Shown: in pieces, positions 54,188-63,609 of the stretch | Numbering within the stretch: the first letter of the stretch is position 1 | Layout of the letters: each line of letters opens with the position of its first letter | Source: an uncultured bacterium | Lineage (GTDB): Bacteria; Cyanobacteriota; Vampirovibrionia; Gastranaerophilales; Gastranaerophilaceae | Reading direction: 5' to 3' | DNA: 64,000 bases | Assembly: GCA_949292175.1 (NCBI GenBank) | Contig: CASEYJ010000003.1 | Location: 248,001-312,000 of the forward strand | Made by a program: the position numbers and the translations under genes | The notes under the pieces: generated by a model | What the model saw: only the letters and a program-made list of their open reading frames with translations | Databases searched by the model: none | What the model was told of the DNA's origin: nothing

Positions 54188-55480
54188 ATGATTGATAGAT
54201 ATTCTCGTGATGAAATAAAAAACATCTGGTCACTGCAATCTAAATTTAACTATTATTTAAATGTAGAACTTGCAGTTTGTGAAGCATATGCAAAGCTTGG
54301 AATTTTTCCTTCCGACGAAATTAGAACGCTGAGAGATACCGCAACATTTGATCTTAAGCGCATCGAAGATGTCGAACGTGAAGTTAAGCACGACGTTATC
54401 GCATTTTTGACAAGCGTAAACGAGAGCGTGGGCGACCTCGCAAAGTACTTGCATGTTGGAATGACCAGTTCGGATGTAATAGACACGGCATTTTCTCTTC
54501 AAATCCAAGATAGCGGAAAAATCATTATGAATGATTTAAATGCGGTCATCAGCACTTTAAGAAAACTTGCAATAAAGCATAAAGATACCATTTGCATAGG
54601 TCGTTCTCACGGTGTTCACGCTGAAGTTATGACTTTTGGTATAAAATTGTGTTCGTGGATTGATATTTTAAAAAGACAGAGAATAAATTTTGCAAATGCA
54701 CTTGAACAAATTAGAGTTGGCCAAGTTTCAGGACCTGTTGGAACTTATAGCAATATACCGCCTGAAGTAGAAGAAATTACTTGTGAAAACTTAGGGCTAA
54801 AACCTGTTAAAATTTCAACTCAAGTTATAGCGAGAGATTATCACGCATACTTTATGCAATCACTGGCGTTAATAGCTAGTGTTATTGAACAATTTGCAAC
54901 AGAAATCAGACATTTGCAAAGAACAGAAGTTTTAGAAGTTGAAGAAGGGTTTGGACAAGCTCAAAAAGGTTCTTCAGCTATGCCACATAAGAAAAATCCG
55001 GTATTAAGCGAAAACTTATGCGGTTTAGCCAGAGTTGTACGCGCAAACTCTTTTGCAGCACTTGAAGACATTCCTCTTTGGCATGAAAGAGATATTTCTC
55101 ATAGTTCGACAGAGAGAATTATTTTCCCGGATAGTTTAATCTTAGTAGACTTTATGCTTGCTAGGTTCAACAATATTTTGGAAAATCTTGTCGTTCATAA
55201 AGATAATATGCTAAAAAATACTGACAGATTTGGTGGAATAATTTTCTCACAAAAAGTCCTGTTAAAATTGATTGAAAAAGGATTAACAAGAGAAGAAGCG
55301 TATCGCATAGTTCAACGAAATGCTATTGAAGCTTTTGAACACGAAGGTGATTTTAAAGCGAACTTACTTGAAGATAGCGATGTAAATTCAAGATTAACTA
55401 AGAAAGAAATTGAAGAAATATTTGATAAGAGAGCTTTCTTACAAAATATTGACGTTATATACTCAAGAGTACTTGAATAA
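54188..55480 (+). CDS. purB: Adenylosuccinate lyase
   Basis: A 430-aa fumarase/aspartase-superfamily enzyme that cleaves SAICAR and adenylosuccinate to release fumarate in purine synthesis. Hallmarks: SRDEIKNIWSLQSKFNYYL near the start, VGMTSSDVIDTAFSLQ, GRSHGVHAEVMTFG with the general-acid His, and the signature GSSAMPHKKNPVLSENL with the flexible-loop Ser. Its length is standard. No ribosome site; the -10 lies 6 nt before the ATG, so it is probably leaderless. No other purine gene is adjacent. Confidence 0.96.
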   Translation: MIDRYSRDEIKNIWSLQSKFNYYLNVELAVCEAYAKLGIFPSDEIRTLRDTATFDLKRIEDVEREVKHDVIAFLTSVNESVGDLAKYLHVGMTSSDVIDTAFSLQIQDSGKIIMNDLNAVISTLRKLAIKHKDTICIGRSHGVHAEVMTFGIKLCSWIDILKRQRINFANALEQIRVGQVSGPVGTYSNIPPEVEEITCENLGLKPVKISTQVIARDYHAYFMQSLALIASVIEQFATEIRHLQRTEVLEVEEGFGQAQKGSSAMPHKKNPVLSENLCGLARVVRANSFAALEDIPLWHERDISHSSTERIIFPDSLILVDFMLARFNNILENLVVHKDNMLKNTDRFGGIIFSQKVLLKLIEKGLTREEAYRIVQRNAIEAFEHEGDFKANLLEDSDVNSRLTKKEIEEIFDKRAFLQNIDVIYSRVLE

Positions 55481-55509
55481 TCATTTTCGAAAATTGTGTG
55501 TAGGATAAA

Positions 55510-55550
55510 GCATAAAATATGCGAAACTATTTTTCGCTATAGTTTTATGC
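55510..55550. terminator. Imperfect terminator hairpin between purB and the STAND gene
   Basis: GCATAAAA (55510-55517) pairs with TTTTATGC (55543-55550), with a second CGAAA/TTTCG pair inside. The right arm covers the last codons of the convergent gene. Confidence 0.5.
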
Positions 55551-58515
55551 CATTAATTTCCAGAAAGGAATTTAATACATTTTTAGCTTTTTCAATTTCC
55601 ACATGAACAAAATTATTTCTTGTTTGTTTTACAAGATTAGAAGCAAGCTCATACATTTTAGAAGCACCTTCCAAATAATCTTTTTGCTCAGGAGATTTTA
55701 CAAGCCCGATTTCATGGAAATATCTTCCGTACAACAAGTATAAACGTGATAACAAATCATTCATATTGTATTTTTTAGCAATCTCAATAGCTTGTTCAAT
55801 ATGAATTTTAGCGGAATCATAATCAGAAGTCGTCATAAATGATTTTGCCATAACAATTTCAAGTAAAACAGTAAAGAAATAGTTATCAATTTTCGGATTT
55901 TGCGCAACCTTTATAGCTTGGGAAGCAATTTCTTGTGCCTCATAAGGTCCTTCAGTTGCAATTGTAGCCTCTGCAATTAAATACCAAGTAAGCAAAGCAC
56001 CCATTGCCATCTTTTCTTTAGAAAAGTAAGTAATCTGTTCCTGATAAATATTCATTGCCTGCTTTATCTTGTCTTCATCCTGGAAAATCTTACCCAGCAT
56101 TGTTTTCATGATATTTTTAGTAAAATTATCACCGCAATTGTTTGCAAATGTGACAATCTGGAACAAATCATCTTGCATATCTTTATACTTTTTACGCATA
56201 AAATTATTGATGATATTTATAAAGTTCCATTTAATCACAGATTCATCATCGAGATTTTTATCTCCATACTGCTTCATGATATCTTCCAGAAGCTTTTCAG
56301 AAGTTGTAAAATCACCCTTCATAGTATTTGCCTGTGCCAAAACAAGTTTACACTTGCAAATATATGAAATATCACTAATTTGATTTCTCTCCAAGATTTC
56401 AAACAATATTGTTAAAATTTCAAAAGAACGGTCATTACCTTGCATTACAAGAGCTTGAGCCAAAATCAAATAAGCATTCAACCAGGTTTCAATCACCAAA
56501 CTTGAAGGAATATCCGTTCTAGTGTAAGGTTGTTTCAAAACCTCATCCAAAACAGGCATAATTTCATTATCAATCATATTGATAACCTGTCCGCAATTAC
56601 CTATCGCAATAAGAGATTTCAACTTGGCACATTTAATAAGTGCAATCTCAAGTTTCTTTTCTTCATCTATTTTACCAAGGACAGTATCAACACACTCAAC
56701 ACTTCCAAAATAAGTTCCTGTCTTTTCACAACAATAAGTCATATAGGCAAGCAGTTCAATTTCTTTTGGAAGATTTTCTAAAGTCTCAGCCTGAGCAATG
56801 GCATCAGGCAAGTAATCCATAGCCTCCTTAGGATTATATCCGCTCAAAAGTTTACCAAGGCGTTCAGAAATATTATATCTGATTTGCAGTGTGGTAGTTT
56901 CATCAAGCTCATTTATGAGTGCAAGACATTGCTTTTGCGAAATTGAATATAAGCTTATATCACCAATGTAAGAAGCAAGTCTTGTGTTCCTTGTCCAAAT
57001 ATCAAGCGCAAGTTGAGGATTTTTAATGTTCTGTGCAATAATTCCAAATATTGCATTAGAATTAGGTGTAAAATTAACGAGAGCATTACAAACCTTCGTA
57101 TTAAGCGCAATATACTGCTCATCAGCTTTTGCAACATTAAGAATAGTTTCCCAAAGAAGCAAATCTTTAAACTGATAGAAAATGTCATTAAGCGGTACAA
57201 TAAAACCCATTCTGTTCAAATACGTAATTATATCTGAAAAAGTCTTTTCATCATACCCAAAAATCTGACGAATAAGGTTAAGATTAATCTTATCCCCCAA
57301 AATTGCAGATCCCATAAGCAAAGTATAAGCATCTTTGTTAATTTCGCTCAAAATGCAAATTCTTTTTGCAACCAAGTCTGCATACTTTTCAGGCAAATCA
57401 AATTCACAATCCGCAACCTGAGAGTCAATTCTTAATCCCAAAGCCTGTTCAATATAAGCAGGAATACCCTTACTTTGTTCCAAAATCAATGTTTTTTCGT
57501 GATCGCTAAGCGTAGGAAATTCTGAATATTTTTCCTCTTTTTTAGCAAGAAAACTAATCATCGAATCGTCATCAAATTTTGAAAGAGTCAAATCAAAATA
57601 AATATCTTCATCATCTTCCAAAACAAGATCAAAATACCCCTTACAAGGTTTTGACTCAGTGTACAAAAGGAGCAATTTTAAATCCTTATATACCGACTCT
57701 TTTTTAATATAATTATGCAAAAACTCGTAAGAAAAACCATCTATCGCATCAAAATTATCCACAACAAAAATAAATTCTGAATACATAACAATTTTATCAA
57801 AAATTTTATTCAGCAAATCAAAAGTTTTTGTTTTATTTCTGTTCAAATCTTCAAAAACACCAAATTCAGCAGGGTATAAAAAGTTCAAAAAATCTGCAAT
57901 TTCTTTATTATTAAGATATGGGAATTTATTCTGAAACAATTTAGTTGCATCTTTTTTAAATTTCAAACTATTAATGCAAAAATTTGGTAAATTGAACAAA
58001 TTAAACAGAACATCCTGCAAGAAACCTCCAGGAGTAAGTTGAGTTATAGGAGTACATTTCCCATAGAACCAAACAAAAGACTTGTCCTGCAAACTTTGAA
58101 TAGTTTTCGCCAAAACATAACTTTTACCAATTCCGCGAGAACCGCTCAGGGAAATAATTTTTTTATCCTCTGATAACAAAGCTTTTTCTAACAACTGCTG
58201 AGCTAAATCTTGATCAACAATTCTTTTGTTTAGTTCATTTAAGTCAGCAATCTTAGTCTTTGGCTTAATACTGTTCATCGAAATAGGCTCTTTGAATTCA
58301 AAGCCGCATTTTCTGCAAATCCTTGCATTAGGGAAATTAACACAATTACATTCGGGGCAAAGCCTTAAAATTTCCTCGCCACATTTCTTACAAATTATAT
58401 CGGAAATCGAATTAACCGTATGACAACTCTTACAGATCAACCCCGTTCGGGTTTTACAATAGGGACATTTAAGAGAGTCGTCCGGTATTGTTTTTTTGCA
58501 AATTGGACACTTCAT
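55537..58515 (-). CDS. Zinc-ribbon, STAND/AAA-type NTPase and TPR regulatory protein
   Basis: A 992-aa cytosolic protein. Residues 1-75 hold three zinc ribbons (CPICKK..CPYC, CKSCHT..CKKC, CPECNC..CRKC). A P-loop NTPase follows: Walker A SGSRGIGKSYVL near residue 125 and Walker B EFIFVVDNFDAIDG near 255, then a winged-helix-like region to ~470. The rest (about 480-992) is TPR-like helical repeat (for example AKIHIEQAIEIAKKYNMNDL). This resembles STAND regulators such as MalT-type or cyclase-linked proteins, which oligomerise on binding a signal, but no effector domain is fused. It lies 14 nt after the sigma factor gene, so it may control that factor or its targets. Confidence 0.78.
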   Translation of the reverse strand: MKCPICKKTIPDDSLKCPYCKTRTGLICKSCHTVNSISDIICKKCGEEILRLCPECNCVNFPNARICRKCGFEFKEPISMNSIKPKTKIADLNELNKRIVDQDLAQQLLEKALLSEDKKIISLSGSRGIGKSYVLAKTIQSLQDKSFVWFYGKCTPITQLTPGGFLQDVLFNLFNLPNFCINSLKFKKDATKLFQNKFPYLNNKEIADFLNFLYPAEFGVFEDLNRNKTKTFDLLNKIFDKIVMYSEFIFVVDNFDAIDGFSYEFLHNYIKKESVYKDLKLLLLYTESKPCKGYFDLVLEDDEDIYFDLTLSKFDDDSMISFLAKKEEKYSEFPTLSDHEKTLILEQSKGIPAYIEQALGLRIDSQVADCEFDLPEKYADLVAKRICILSEINKDAYTLLMGSAILGDKINLNLIRQIFGYDEKTFSDIITYLNRMGFIVPLNDIFYQFKDLLLWETILNVAKADEQYIALNTKVCNALVNFTPNSNAIFGIIAQNIKNPQLALDIWTRNTRLASYIGDISLYSISQKQCLALINELDETTTLQIRYNISERLGKLLSGYNPKEAMDYLPDAIAQAETLENLPKEIELLAYMTYCCEKTGTYFGSVECVDTVLGKIDEEKKLEIALIKCAKLKSLIAIGNCGQVINMIDNEIMPVLDEVLKQPYTRTDIPSSLVIETWLNAYLILAQALVMQGNDRSFEILTILFEILERNQISDISYICKCKLVLAQANTMKGDFTTSEKLLEDIMKQYGDKNLDDESVIKWNFINIINNFMRKKYKDMQDDLFQIVTFANNCGDNFTKNIMKTMLGKIFQDEDKIKQAMNIYQEQITYFSKEKMAMGALLTWYLIAEATIATEGPYEAQEIASQAIKVAQNPKIDNYFFTVLLEIVMAKSFMTTSDYDSAKIHIEQAIEIAKKYNMNDLLSRLYLLYGRYFHEIGLVKSPEQKDYLEGASKMYELASNLVKQTRNNFVHVEIEKAKNVLNSFLEINGIKL

Positions 58516-58529
58516 AATATAAATCCAAA

Positions 58530-59096
58530 TTAATTAAACGCTCGTTTAACCATTTTCATCAGTTTTAATAATCTTTTTGAAACTTCTGACTGTGACAAAT
58601 TAAGCTCATGAGCGATTTCACTTTGAGTCATGCCCTCCTGATATCTTAACTTATACAAATCAAGATATTGTTTTTCAGGCTCAGCATTATTTATCTGATG
58701 GATAGAATCAATAACAATTTGAAGCACTTCATTCTTAATCGCTACGTCTTCCGGGCCATTATCGAAATCGATAGGTTCATACTCAATGTTAATATTAGCG
58801 TAAACATTTGAATATGAATTAGGGTCACTTAAAGGAACCTCCTGAACAGGAGTGTAACTTTCCCTCGTTCTACGTAATCTGCCTGAGTCCTTCAATACAT
58901 TTAATATACTTGAAGTTGCAACTTTACGTAGATAAACTTCCAAAGTAGCATCCGACGTAATAGTACTTATAATCGGTAATGAACGTTTGCAAGTCTCATT
59001 AAAAAAGTCATCATACAAATCTTCATTATTAATAAATTTTCTATTACTCTTAATTAATCTCTCAATTAGATTTATTTTATCTTGTGCTAGTTCCAC
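58530..59096 (-). CDS. ECF-like RNA polymerase sigma factor
   Basis: A 188-aa sigma-70-family protein. Region 2 is recognisable but diverged (NNEDLYDDFFNETC, then LEVYLRKVATSSILNVLKDS). Region 4 is clear at 135-188: YLDLYKLRYQEGMTQSEIAH and NLSQSEVSKRLLKLM, a helix-turn-helix for the -35 box. Between is an acidic linker (NIEYEPIDFDNGPEDV). The start is GTG at 59096 with AGGGGA upstream; no ATG is suitable. It lies between the giant TonB-like gene (34 nt upstream) and the STAND gene (14 nt downstream). No anti-sigma protein of a known type is encoded nearby. Confidence 0.82.
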   Translation of the reverse strand: MELAQDKINLIERLIKSNRKFINNEDLYDDFFNETCKRSLPIISTITSDATLEVYLRKVATSSILNVLKDSGRLRRTRESYTPVQEVPLSDPNSYSNVYANINIEYEPIDFDNGPEDVAIKNEVLQIVIDSIHQINNAEPEKQYLDLYKLRYQEGMTQSEIAHELNLSQSEVSKRLLKLMKMVKRAFN

Positions 59097-59130
59097 TTAA
59101 ATTCCCCTACTTTATATCAGTATAACACAA

Positions 59131-62100
59131 TTATAGATAAATGATAAGTGCTAAATTATAATTTGGCGTAGGAACCTCGCCACTAGCAGGTTTCACGACA
59201 TTTAGTGTATCTTTAACAGTTCGTAACACAATTTTATCTACCTGCTCAGAACCGCTTGATCTTGAGATTCTTGCACTCTCGATATCGCCGTTTTTACTAA
59301 GTTTCAGGTCAACCTTCACTTGATTTGAATATATATATTCATTTGTCAACAGCAAGTCACTAGATAGTGTAAGTTTGATACTTTTTCCTGCAGTTTGTAA
59401 ATATTTTTTAATATTTTCACTGTAAGAAAGATAATCAGGAACTTCCCAAGACAATTTTTTCAAAGTAATAGTCTTACTTCCGTTGATAGGCTTTGAAGGT
59501 GCGATAGGCTTAACAGCAGCCGGCTTTTGAACAGCTGGCTTAACTTCTTTTTTCTCAGGCTGCACTGGTGCAGGAGTAGAAGGCGCTGCTGCCGGTGCAT
59601 TTGGAGAAACATCCTCTGCATCTTGCGGTAGAGTTGGCAGAGTTGTTTCACCTGTATTAGCCAATATATTAGAGTTATCAGCTTCAGGAGTTGCCAAAAT
59701 TTCGTTCTCTGGAGTTGTTTGAATAAGTGTATCTGCATCAATACTATTCTTACTCTTCATAAGGAAGCCTACAACTGAACCTGCAATTATGATAGCTGCC
59801 AATATTGCAAACACTGGCATTAGCTTGCTCATTTTTCTCTCTGGTCTGAAATCATATGACTCTTGCTCTCCAGCTTCGGCTTCAGCTGATTCTAATTCAG
59901 GTTCAAGTTCTAAAGAATTTAACTCAACATTCTTAGAACCGTCATAAAGTACTTGTAACTTGCTTGCATCCTGGACTTCATCATTTTCAGCATTTACAGG
60001 AGTTTCACAGATTTCAACATTTTCATTACTTAAATTCTCATCAGAAGAAGCCTGAGAAGCACCTTGAAGTCTTTCAGGATCTAATTCTCCGAGGCTTAAT
60101 GCATCCAAGCCTTCAAGCAAAGAAAGATCACCTTCCTCAAATTCATTCACGGAAGCCTCTTCAGGAGCACTTCCGACTTCAGCAACCGGTGCAGCAGGTG
60201 CAACAGGAGTTGCTGGGGCAGCCGGAGTTGCTGGAGCTGCTTCTGTTTGCGGTGTTGCAGATGCAACAGGAGTTGCTGGGGCAGCCGGAGTTGCTGGAGC
60301 TGCTTCTGTTTGCGGTGTTGCAGATGCAACAGGAGTGCTTGGAGCCTCAGCAACAGTTTGAGGTTCGTTTGCGCTTGGAGCTTCTGCCGTAGTATCTGCT
60401 TCAACATTTAGACCAAGAACATCTTCTACAAAATTATCTGAAGTCAATTCCCCAGGACGTTCCATTGATGGTAATTCCGGAATTTCATCCGGCATGTCTT
60501 CTACGAAATTGTCTGAAGTTAATTCTCCTGGGCGTTCCATTGACGGTAATTCTGGAATTTCGTCCGGCATGTCTTCTACGAAATTATCTGAAGTTAATTC
60601 TCCTGGACGCTCCATTGATGGTAACTCTGGAATTTCGTCTGGCATGTCTTCTACGAAATTATCTGAAGTCAATTCCCCAGGGCGTTCCATTGATGGCAAT
60701 TCCGGAATTTCATCTGGCATGTCTTCTACAAAATTATCTGAAGTTAACTCTCCAGGACGTTCCATTGACGGCAATTCTGGAATTTCATCTGGCAAATCTT
60801 CTACATACGCATCAGATTCTACGTGCACAGGAGCTGCAGGTGCAGCTTTTTTAGCACTCTCTGGGGTATCAGAAATTGAATTCATATCTGAAAGCTCTTT
60901 ATGAGCTTCATCATCAGAGTTTTTATTAGCATTTATGGGAAGCGCAGAAGAATCACCAAGGTTATCAAAACCAATAGTTTCAGATTCATCTTTAATTTCT
61001 TGCGGCACATAATTTCTCACAAGTCTATGAAATTCTTCCATCTCCATAGTTTCCATCGGATCTCCAACAGGAGGTGGTGTAACTTGCTTAGGAAGATTAC
61101 CCATCTGAATATCTTCAATAGAAGTTAACTCAGTAGCTTCACTAATAGGAGTATGGAACCCATGTGCCAACGGATTAACAGGTCTGCTTCTTCTAGGGCT
61201 ATTGTCAAAAGAATCATCAAAACCACCATCTGAAGATTCAAAAACCAAATCGTCGCCATAACCGCTATCATAACTGCTATCATTTGAATATGTTATATCA
61301 TCACCGCTATCTGAATTTTCAAATACTAAATCATCAGAATTTGAAAAAACTAATTCATCATCATTATTTTCAACATTACTTAATTCATCACTTGAATCAC
61401 TACCAAAGTCACTAATCAAGTCATCACTCAATTCATTATTTGAATCGTCACCTGAATCGCTACCTAAATCATTAATCAAGTCATCGCTTAATTCATTATT
61501 AGAATCATCACTTAATTCACTGCCTAAATCATCGATTGAAGCATCACCCAAATCATTGTTTGAATCATCACTTGAGTCACTATCTAAATCATCGATTGAG
61601 GCATCACTCAAATCACCGATTGAATCCTCATTTGAATCACTATCTAAATCATCGATTGAGGCATCACTCAAATCACCGATTGAATCCTCATTTGAATCAC
61701 TTGTTACATCAGCGCTAAAATCACTATTTTCATCACTGTTTTCGTCATCATTTTCATCACTGTACTCAGAAGCATCGAAATCTGCAAACAATTCATCCAA
61801 TGTACTGTTCATATTTTCTTGTGGAGAGTGAAGCGGTTCTGATAAATTATCATCCGGCATTTCATCAATTCCACTTTGATCGTTCTGTTCAACAGGTTCA
61901 GAAGCTTCAACAGCATCTTGTGATTGTTCAACTTGTTGCTCTGTTTGTTCCTCAGAATTATCAGGTTCAGAAGCAGCTTCTGCTTGTTCCTCTATTCCAA
62001 CTTCAGCATCAAAATCATCTAAAGATAAATCTTCTTCACTTAAATTTTGCAACATGTCTTCAGAAACTTCAGCCAACTCTGGTGACTCGCCCAATTCAGG

Positions 62101-63438
62101 AAGCTCATCTATTTCGCCAACACCACCATCATCAGAAACTAAATCAGCATTAGAATCTGCTTGTTCTTCCACTGCACTTTCCTGTACACTTTCCTGAACG
62201 GCTGAATTTTCTTCATTTACAAGCTCTTCAGCGCCAACTTCAGGAAGTTCCGCACCTTCAAGGCTTGCAGCTTGAGACAATTCTGCATTAAAATCGTCAA
62301 TATTAAGATTACCAATAGCAGGCATTTCTGAAATTTCAGGTAATTCAGCAACTTCAACATGCTCATTCACCACATTATTTTCGTCTGAAAATACTTGTTC
62401 TGCCATATTCTTAATACTTGATGCCATATCAATAGCATCAGCTTCGATATTTGCAACATTAGCAGCTGCATTTATAATATTAGCTGCGCTATCCGCAGTT
62501 TCTGCAATTCCAGAAAGTGCAGCACTTGCCATTGCAGTACCTGCAATTTCAGCACCCAACACAGCAGCACCCTTAACAAAACCTGAAGCAGCATCACCTG
62601 ATTTGTTATCTTGTTCTTCGACAATATCATCTTCAGTTAATGCTTCTATTTCTGATGCCGTAAGCATTTCTTCCGCAATATCAGAAGGCATCTCATCTGC
62701 AGGAATATCAGCAACATTCATCTCACTAGTGTTAACCGGAACTTCAAGCCCAACAACACTTGCCGCTTGATATGAAATCATCTCGAAATTTTCATATTCA
62801 ATAAATTCATCTCTTAATTCAGAACTGTTTATCAAATAATTTAATAATGTTCTTTTATCTTCTTCACTAACATCATGGTCTGTCATTGATACCATCAAAA
62901 ATTCGGCATGACTAATATCTTCTTCAGAATATTTTACGTCTTTTCCTCTATTAAAGTTTTCAATAAAGTTACGTAGGTCAACCGGGGAAGATAATTTTTC
63001 TTTTTCCATGAAATAATACTTATCATTAGCATTATTCTTATTAATCAACTTAGGTTCAAAGAAGCCTAAAAATTCGGTCTTACTATGGTCTTTCGCCAAC
63101 TTTAAAACCACATAAATATCAGGAAGGAGGTTATATTCAAAATGAGTCTTAGGGATAAAAATCTGATTTTCATTAAAGACAACTCTAACATCAATGTGAA
63201 TGTTAGAAAGCTTGATGTCAGAAATATCAAATTCTTCTAAAATTTTTCTAATATTATGCAGGTTATAAGTACGTTCTTTTGAAATATTTTGTTCTTCAAA
63301 ATATTTTAAAAATACCTCAGCACCTAACGCGTTAATATAAGCACGACTCTTTACATCACCCCTTGCAAAACTTTGCGTAAGTGCTCTTGCATCCTCTTTT
63401 TCCTGTTCTTCAATTGTAATAATATTAGTATTTTCCAT
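59131..63438 (-). CDS. Giant acidic repeat protein with one membrane helix and TonB-like C-terminal domain
   Basis: A 1435-aa protein. Residues 1-230 are globular (ILEEFDISDIKLSNIHIDVR, IYVVLKLAKDHSKTEFLGFF), perhaps related to the cyanobacterial DUF1822 family; this is tentative. An Ala-rich helix lies near 275-340. From 340 to 1190 it is very acidic and repetitive: Ser/Asp repeats, five 25-aa repeats and an Ala/Pro/Thr stretch. One TM helix (LMPVFAILAAIIIAGSVVGF, about 1205-1224) is followed by a Pro-rich linker and a TonB-like domain (VDLKLSKNGDIESARISRSS, SEQVDKIVLRTV). Most of the protein should be cytoplasmic. ATG at 63438 has AAGGAG and AGGGAT upstream; a longer frame to 63546 has no site. 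First gene of a unit with the sigma factor. Confidence 0.75.
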   Translation of the reverse strand: MENTNIITIEEQEKEDARALTQSFARGDVKSRAYINALGAEVFLKYFEEQNISKERTYNLHNIRKILEEFDISDIKLSNIHIDVRVVFNENQIFIPKTHFEYNLLPDIYVVLKLAKDHSKTEFLGFFEPKLINKNNANDKYYFMEKEKLSSPVDLRNFIENFNRGKDVKYSEEDISHAEFLMVSMTDHDVSEEDKRTLLNYLINSSELRDEFIEYENFEMISYQAASVVGLEVPVNTSEMNVADIPADEMPSDIAEEMLTASEIEALTEDDIVEEQDNKSGDAASGFVKGAAVLGAEIAGTAMASAALSGIAETADSAANIINAAANVANIEADAIDMASSIKNMAEQVFSDENNVVNEHVEVAELPEISEMPAIGNLNIDDFNAELSQAASLEGAELPEVGAEELVNEENSAVQESVQESAVEEQADSNADLVSDDGGVGEIDELPELGESPELAEVSEDMLQNLSEEDLSLDDFDAEVGIEEQAEAASEPDNSEEQTEQQVEQSQDAVEASEPVEQNDQSGIDEMPDDNLSEPLHSPQENMNSTLDELFADFDASEYSDENDDENSDENSDFSADVTSDSNEDSIGDLSDASIDDLDSDSNEDSIGDLSDASIDDLDSDSSDDSNNDLGDASIDDLGSELSDDSNNELSDDLINDLGSDSGDDSNNELSDDLISDFGSDSSDELSNVENNDDELVFSNSDDLVFENSDSGDDITYSNDSSYDSGYGDDLVFESSDGGFDDSFDNSPRRSRPVNPLAHGFHTPISEATELTSIEDIQMGNLPKQVTPPPVGDPMETMEMEEFHRLVRNYVPQEIKDESETIGFDNLGDSSALPINANKNSDDEAHKELSDMNSISDTPESAKKAAPAAPVHVESDAYVEDLPDEIPELPSMERPGELTSDNFVEDMPDEIPELPSMERPGELTSDNFVEDMPDEIPELPSMERPGELTSDNFVEDMPDEIPELPSMERPGELTSDNFVEDMPDEIPELPSMERPGELTSDNFVEDVLGLNVEADTTAEAPSANEPQTVAEAPSTPVASATPQTEAAPATPAAPATPVASATPQTEAAPATPAAPATPVAPAAPVAEVGSAPEEASVNEFEEGDLSLLEGLDALSLGELDPERLQGASQASSDENLSNENVEICETPVNAENDEVQDASKLQVLYDGSKNVELNSLELEPELESAEAEAGEQESYDFRPERKMSKLMPVFAILAAIIIAGSVVGFLMKSKNSIDADTLIQTTPENEILATPEADNSNILANTGETTLPTLPQDAEDVSPNAPAAAPSTPAPVQPEKKEVKPAVQKPAAVKPIAPSKPINGSKTITLKKLSWEVPDYLSYSENIKKYLQTAGKSIKLTLSSDLLLTNEYIYSNQVKVDLKLSKNGDIESARISRSSGSEQVDKIVLRTVKDTLNVVKPASGEVPTPNYNLALIIYL
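60201..60340 (-). repeat. 63-bp in-frame tandem repeat (Ala/Pro/Thr)
   Basis: Two 63-bp copies (from 60201 and 60264) and a partial third encode ATPQTEAAPATPAAPATPVA-type units of the giant protein. They lie between the 25-aa repeats and the membrane segment and look like a flexible linker. Confidence 0.75.
60420..60806 (-). repeat. 75-bp tandem repeat array, five copies
   Basis: Copies recur with exact 75-bp spacing (boundaries at 60481, 60556, 60631, 60706, 60781). Each encodes a 25-aa unit containing VEDMPDEIPELPSMERPG and ELTSDNF; the first unit differs (DAYVEDLP) and a sixth is partial. Copies differ mostly at synonymous sites, so the protein sequence seems selected. Confidence 0.88.
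61381..61710 (-). repeat. Ser/Asp repeat region with near-identical 60-bp units
   Basis: Two nearly identical 60-bp units (about 61588-61707) and several decayed ones encode DSNEDSIGDLSDASIDDL-type acidic repeats. Overlapping plus-strand open frames here are artefacts of the repeat. Confidence 0.75.
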
Positions 63439-63609
63439 ATCCCTTTTTCTCCTTCTAATAATATAGAGTACACAAGCTTTAAAATTATTCCAAAAAATAT
63501 GTAAATTTTTGTAACAAATATTGTAATTTACTCTTATTTTAGACAAAATAATAGTGTGAGTCGTTTTTGATTAGGTACATAGTGTGTAATTTATAAAGGA
63601 GGTTTTCCT

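Noticed and set aside
60420-61710. CRISPR array
   Set aside because: The units are directly adjacent, in frame and without unique spacers; they encode protein repeats.
60420-61831. Several plus-strand open frames of 75-142 codons
   Set aside because: They mirror the repeats of the minus-strand giant gene, lack ribosome sites and have repeat-derived, unnatural composition.
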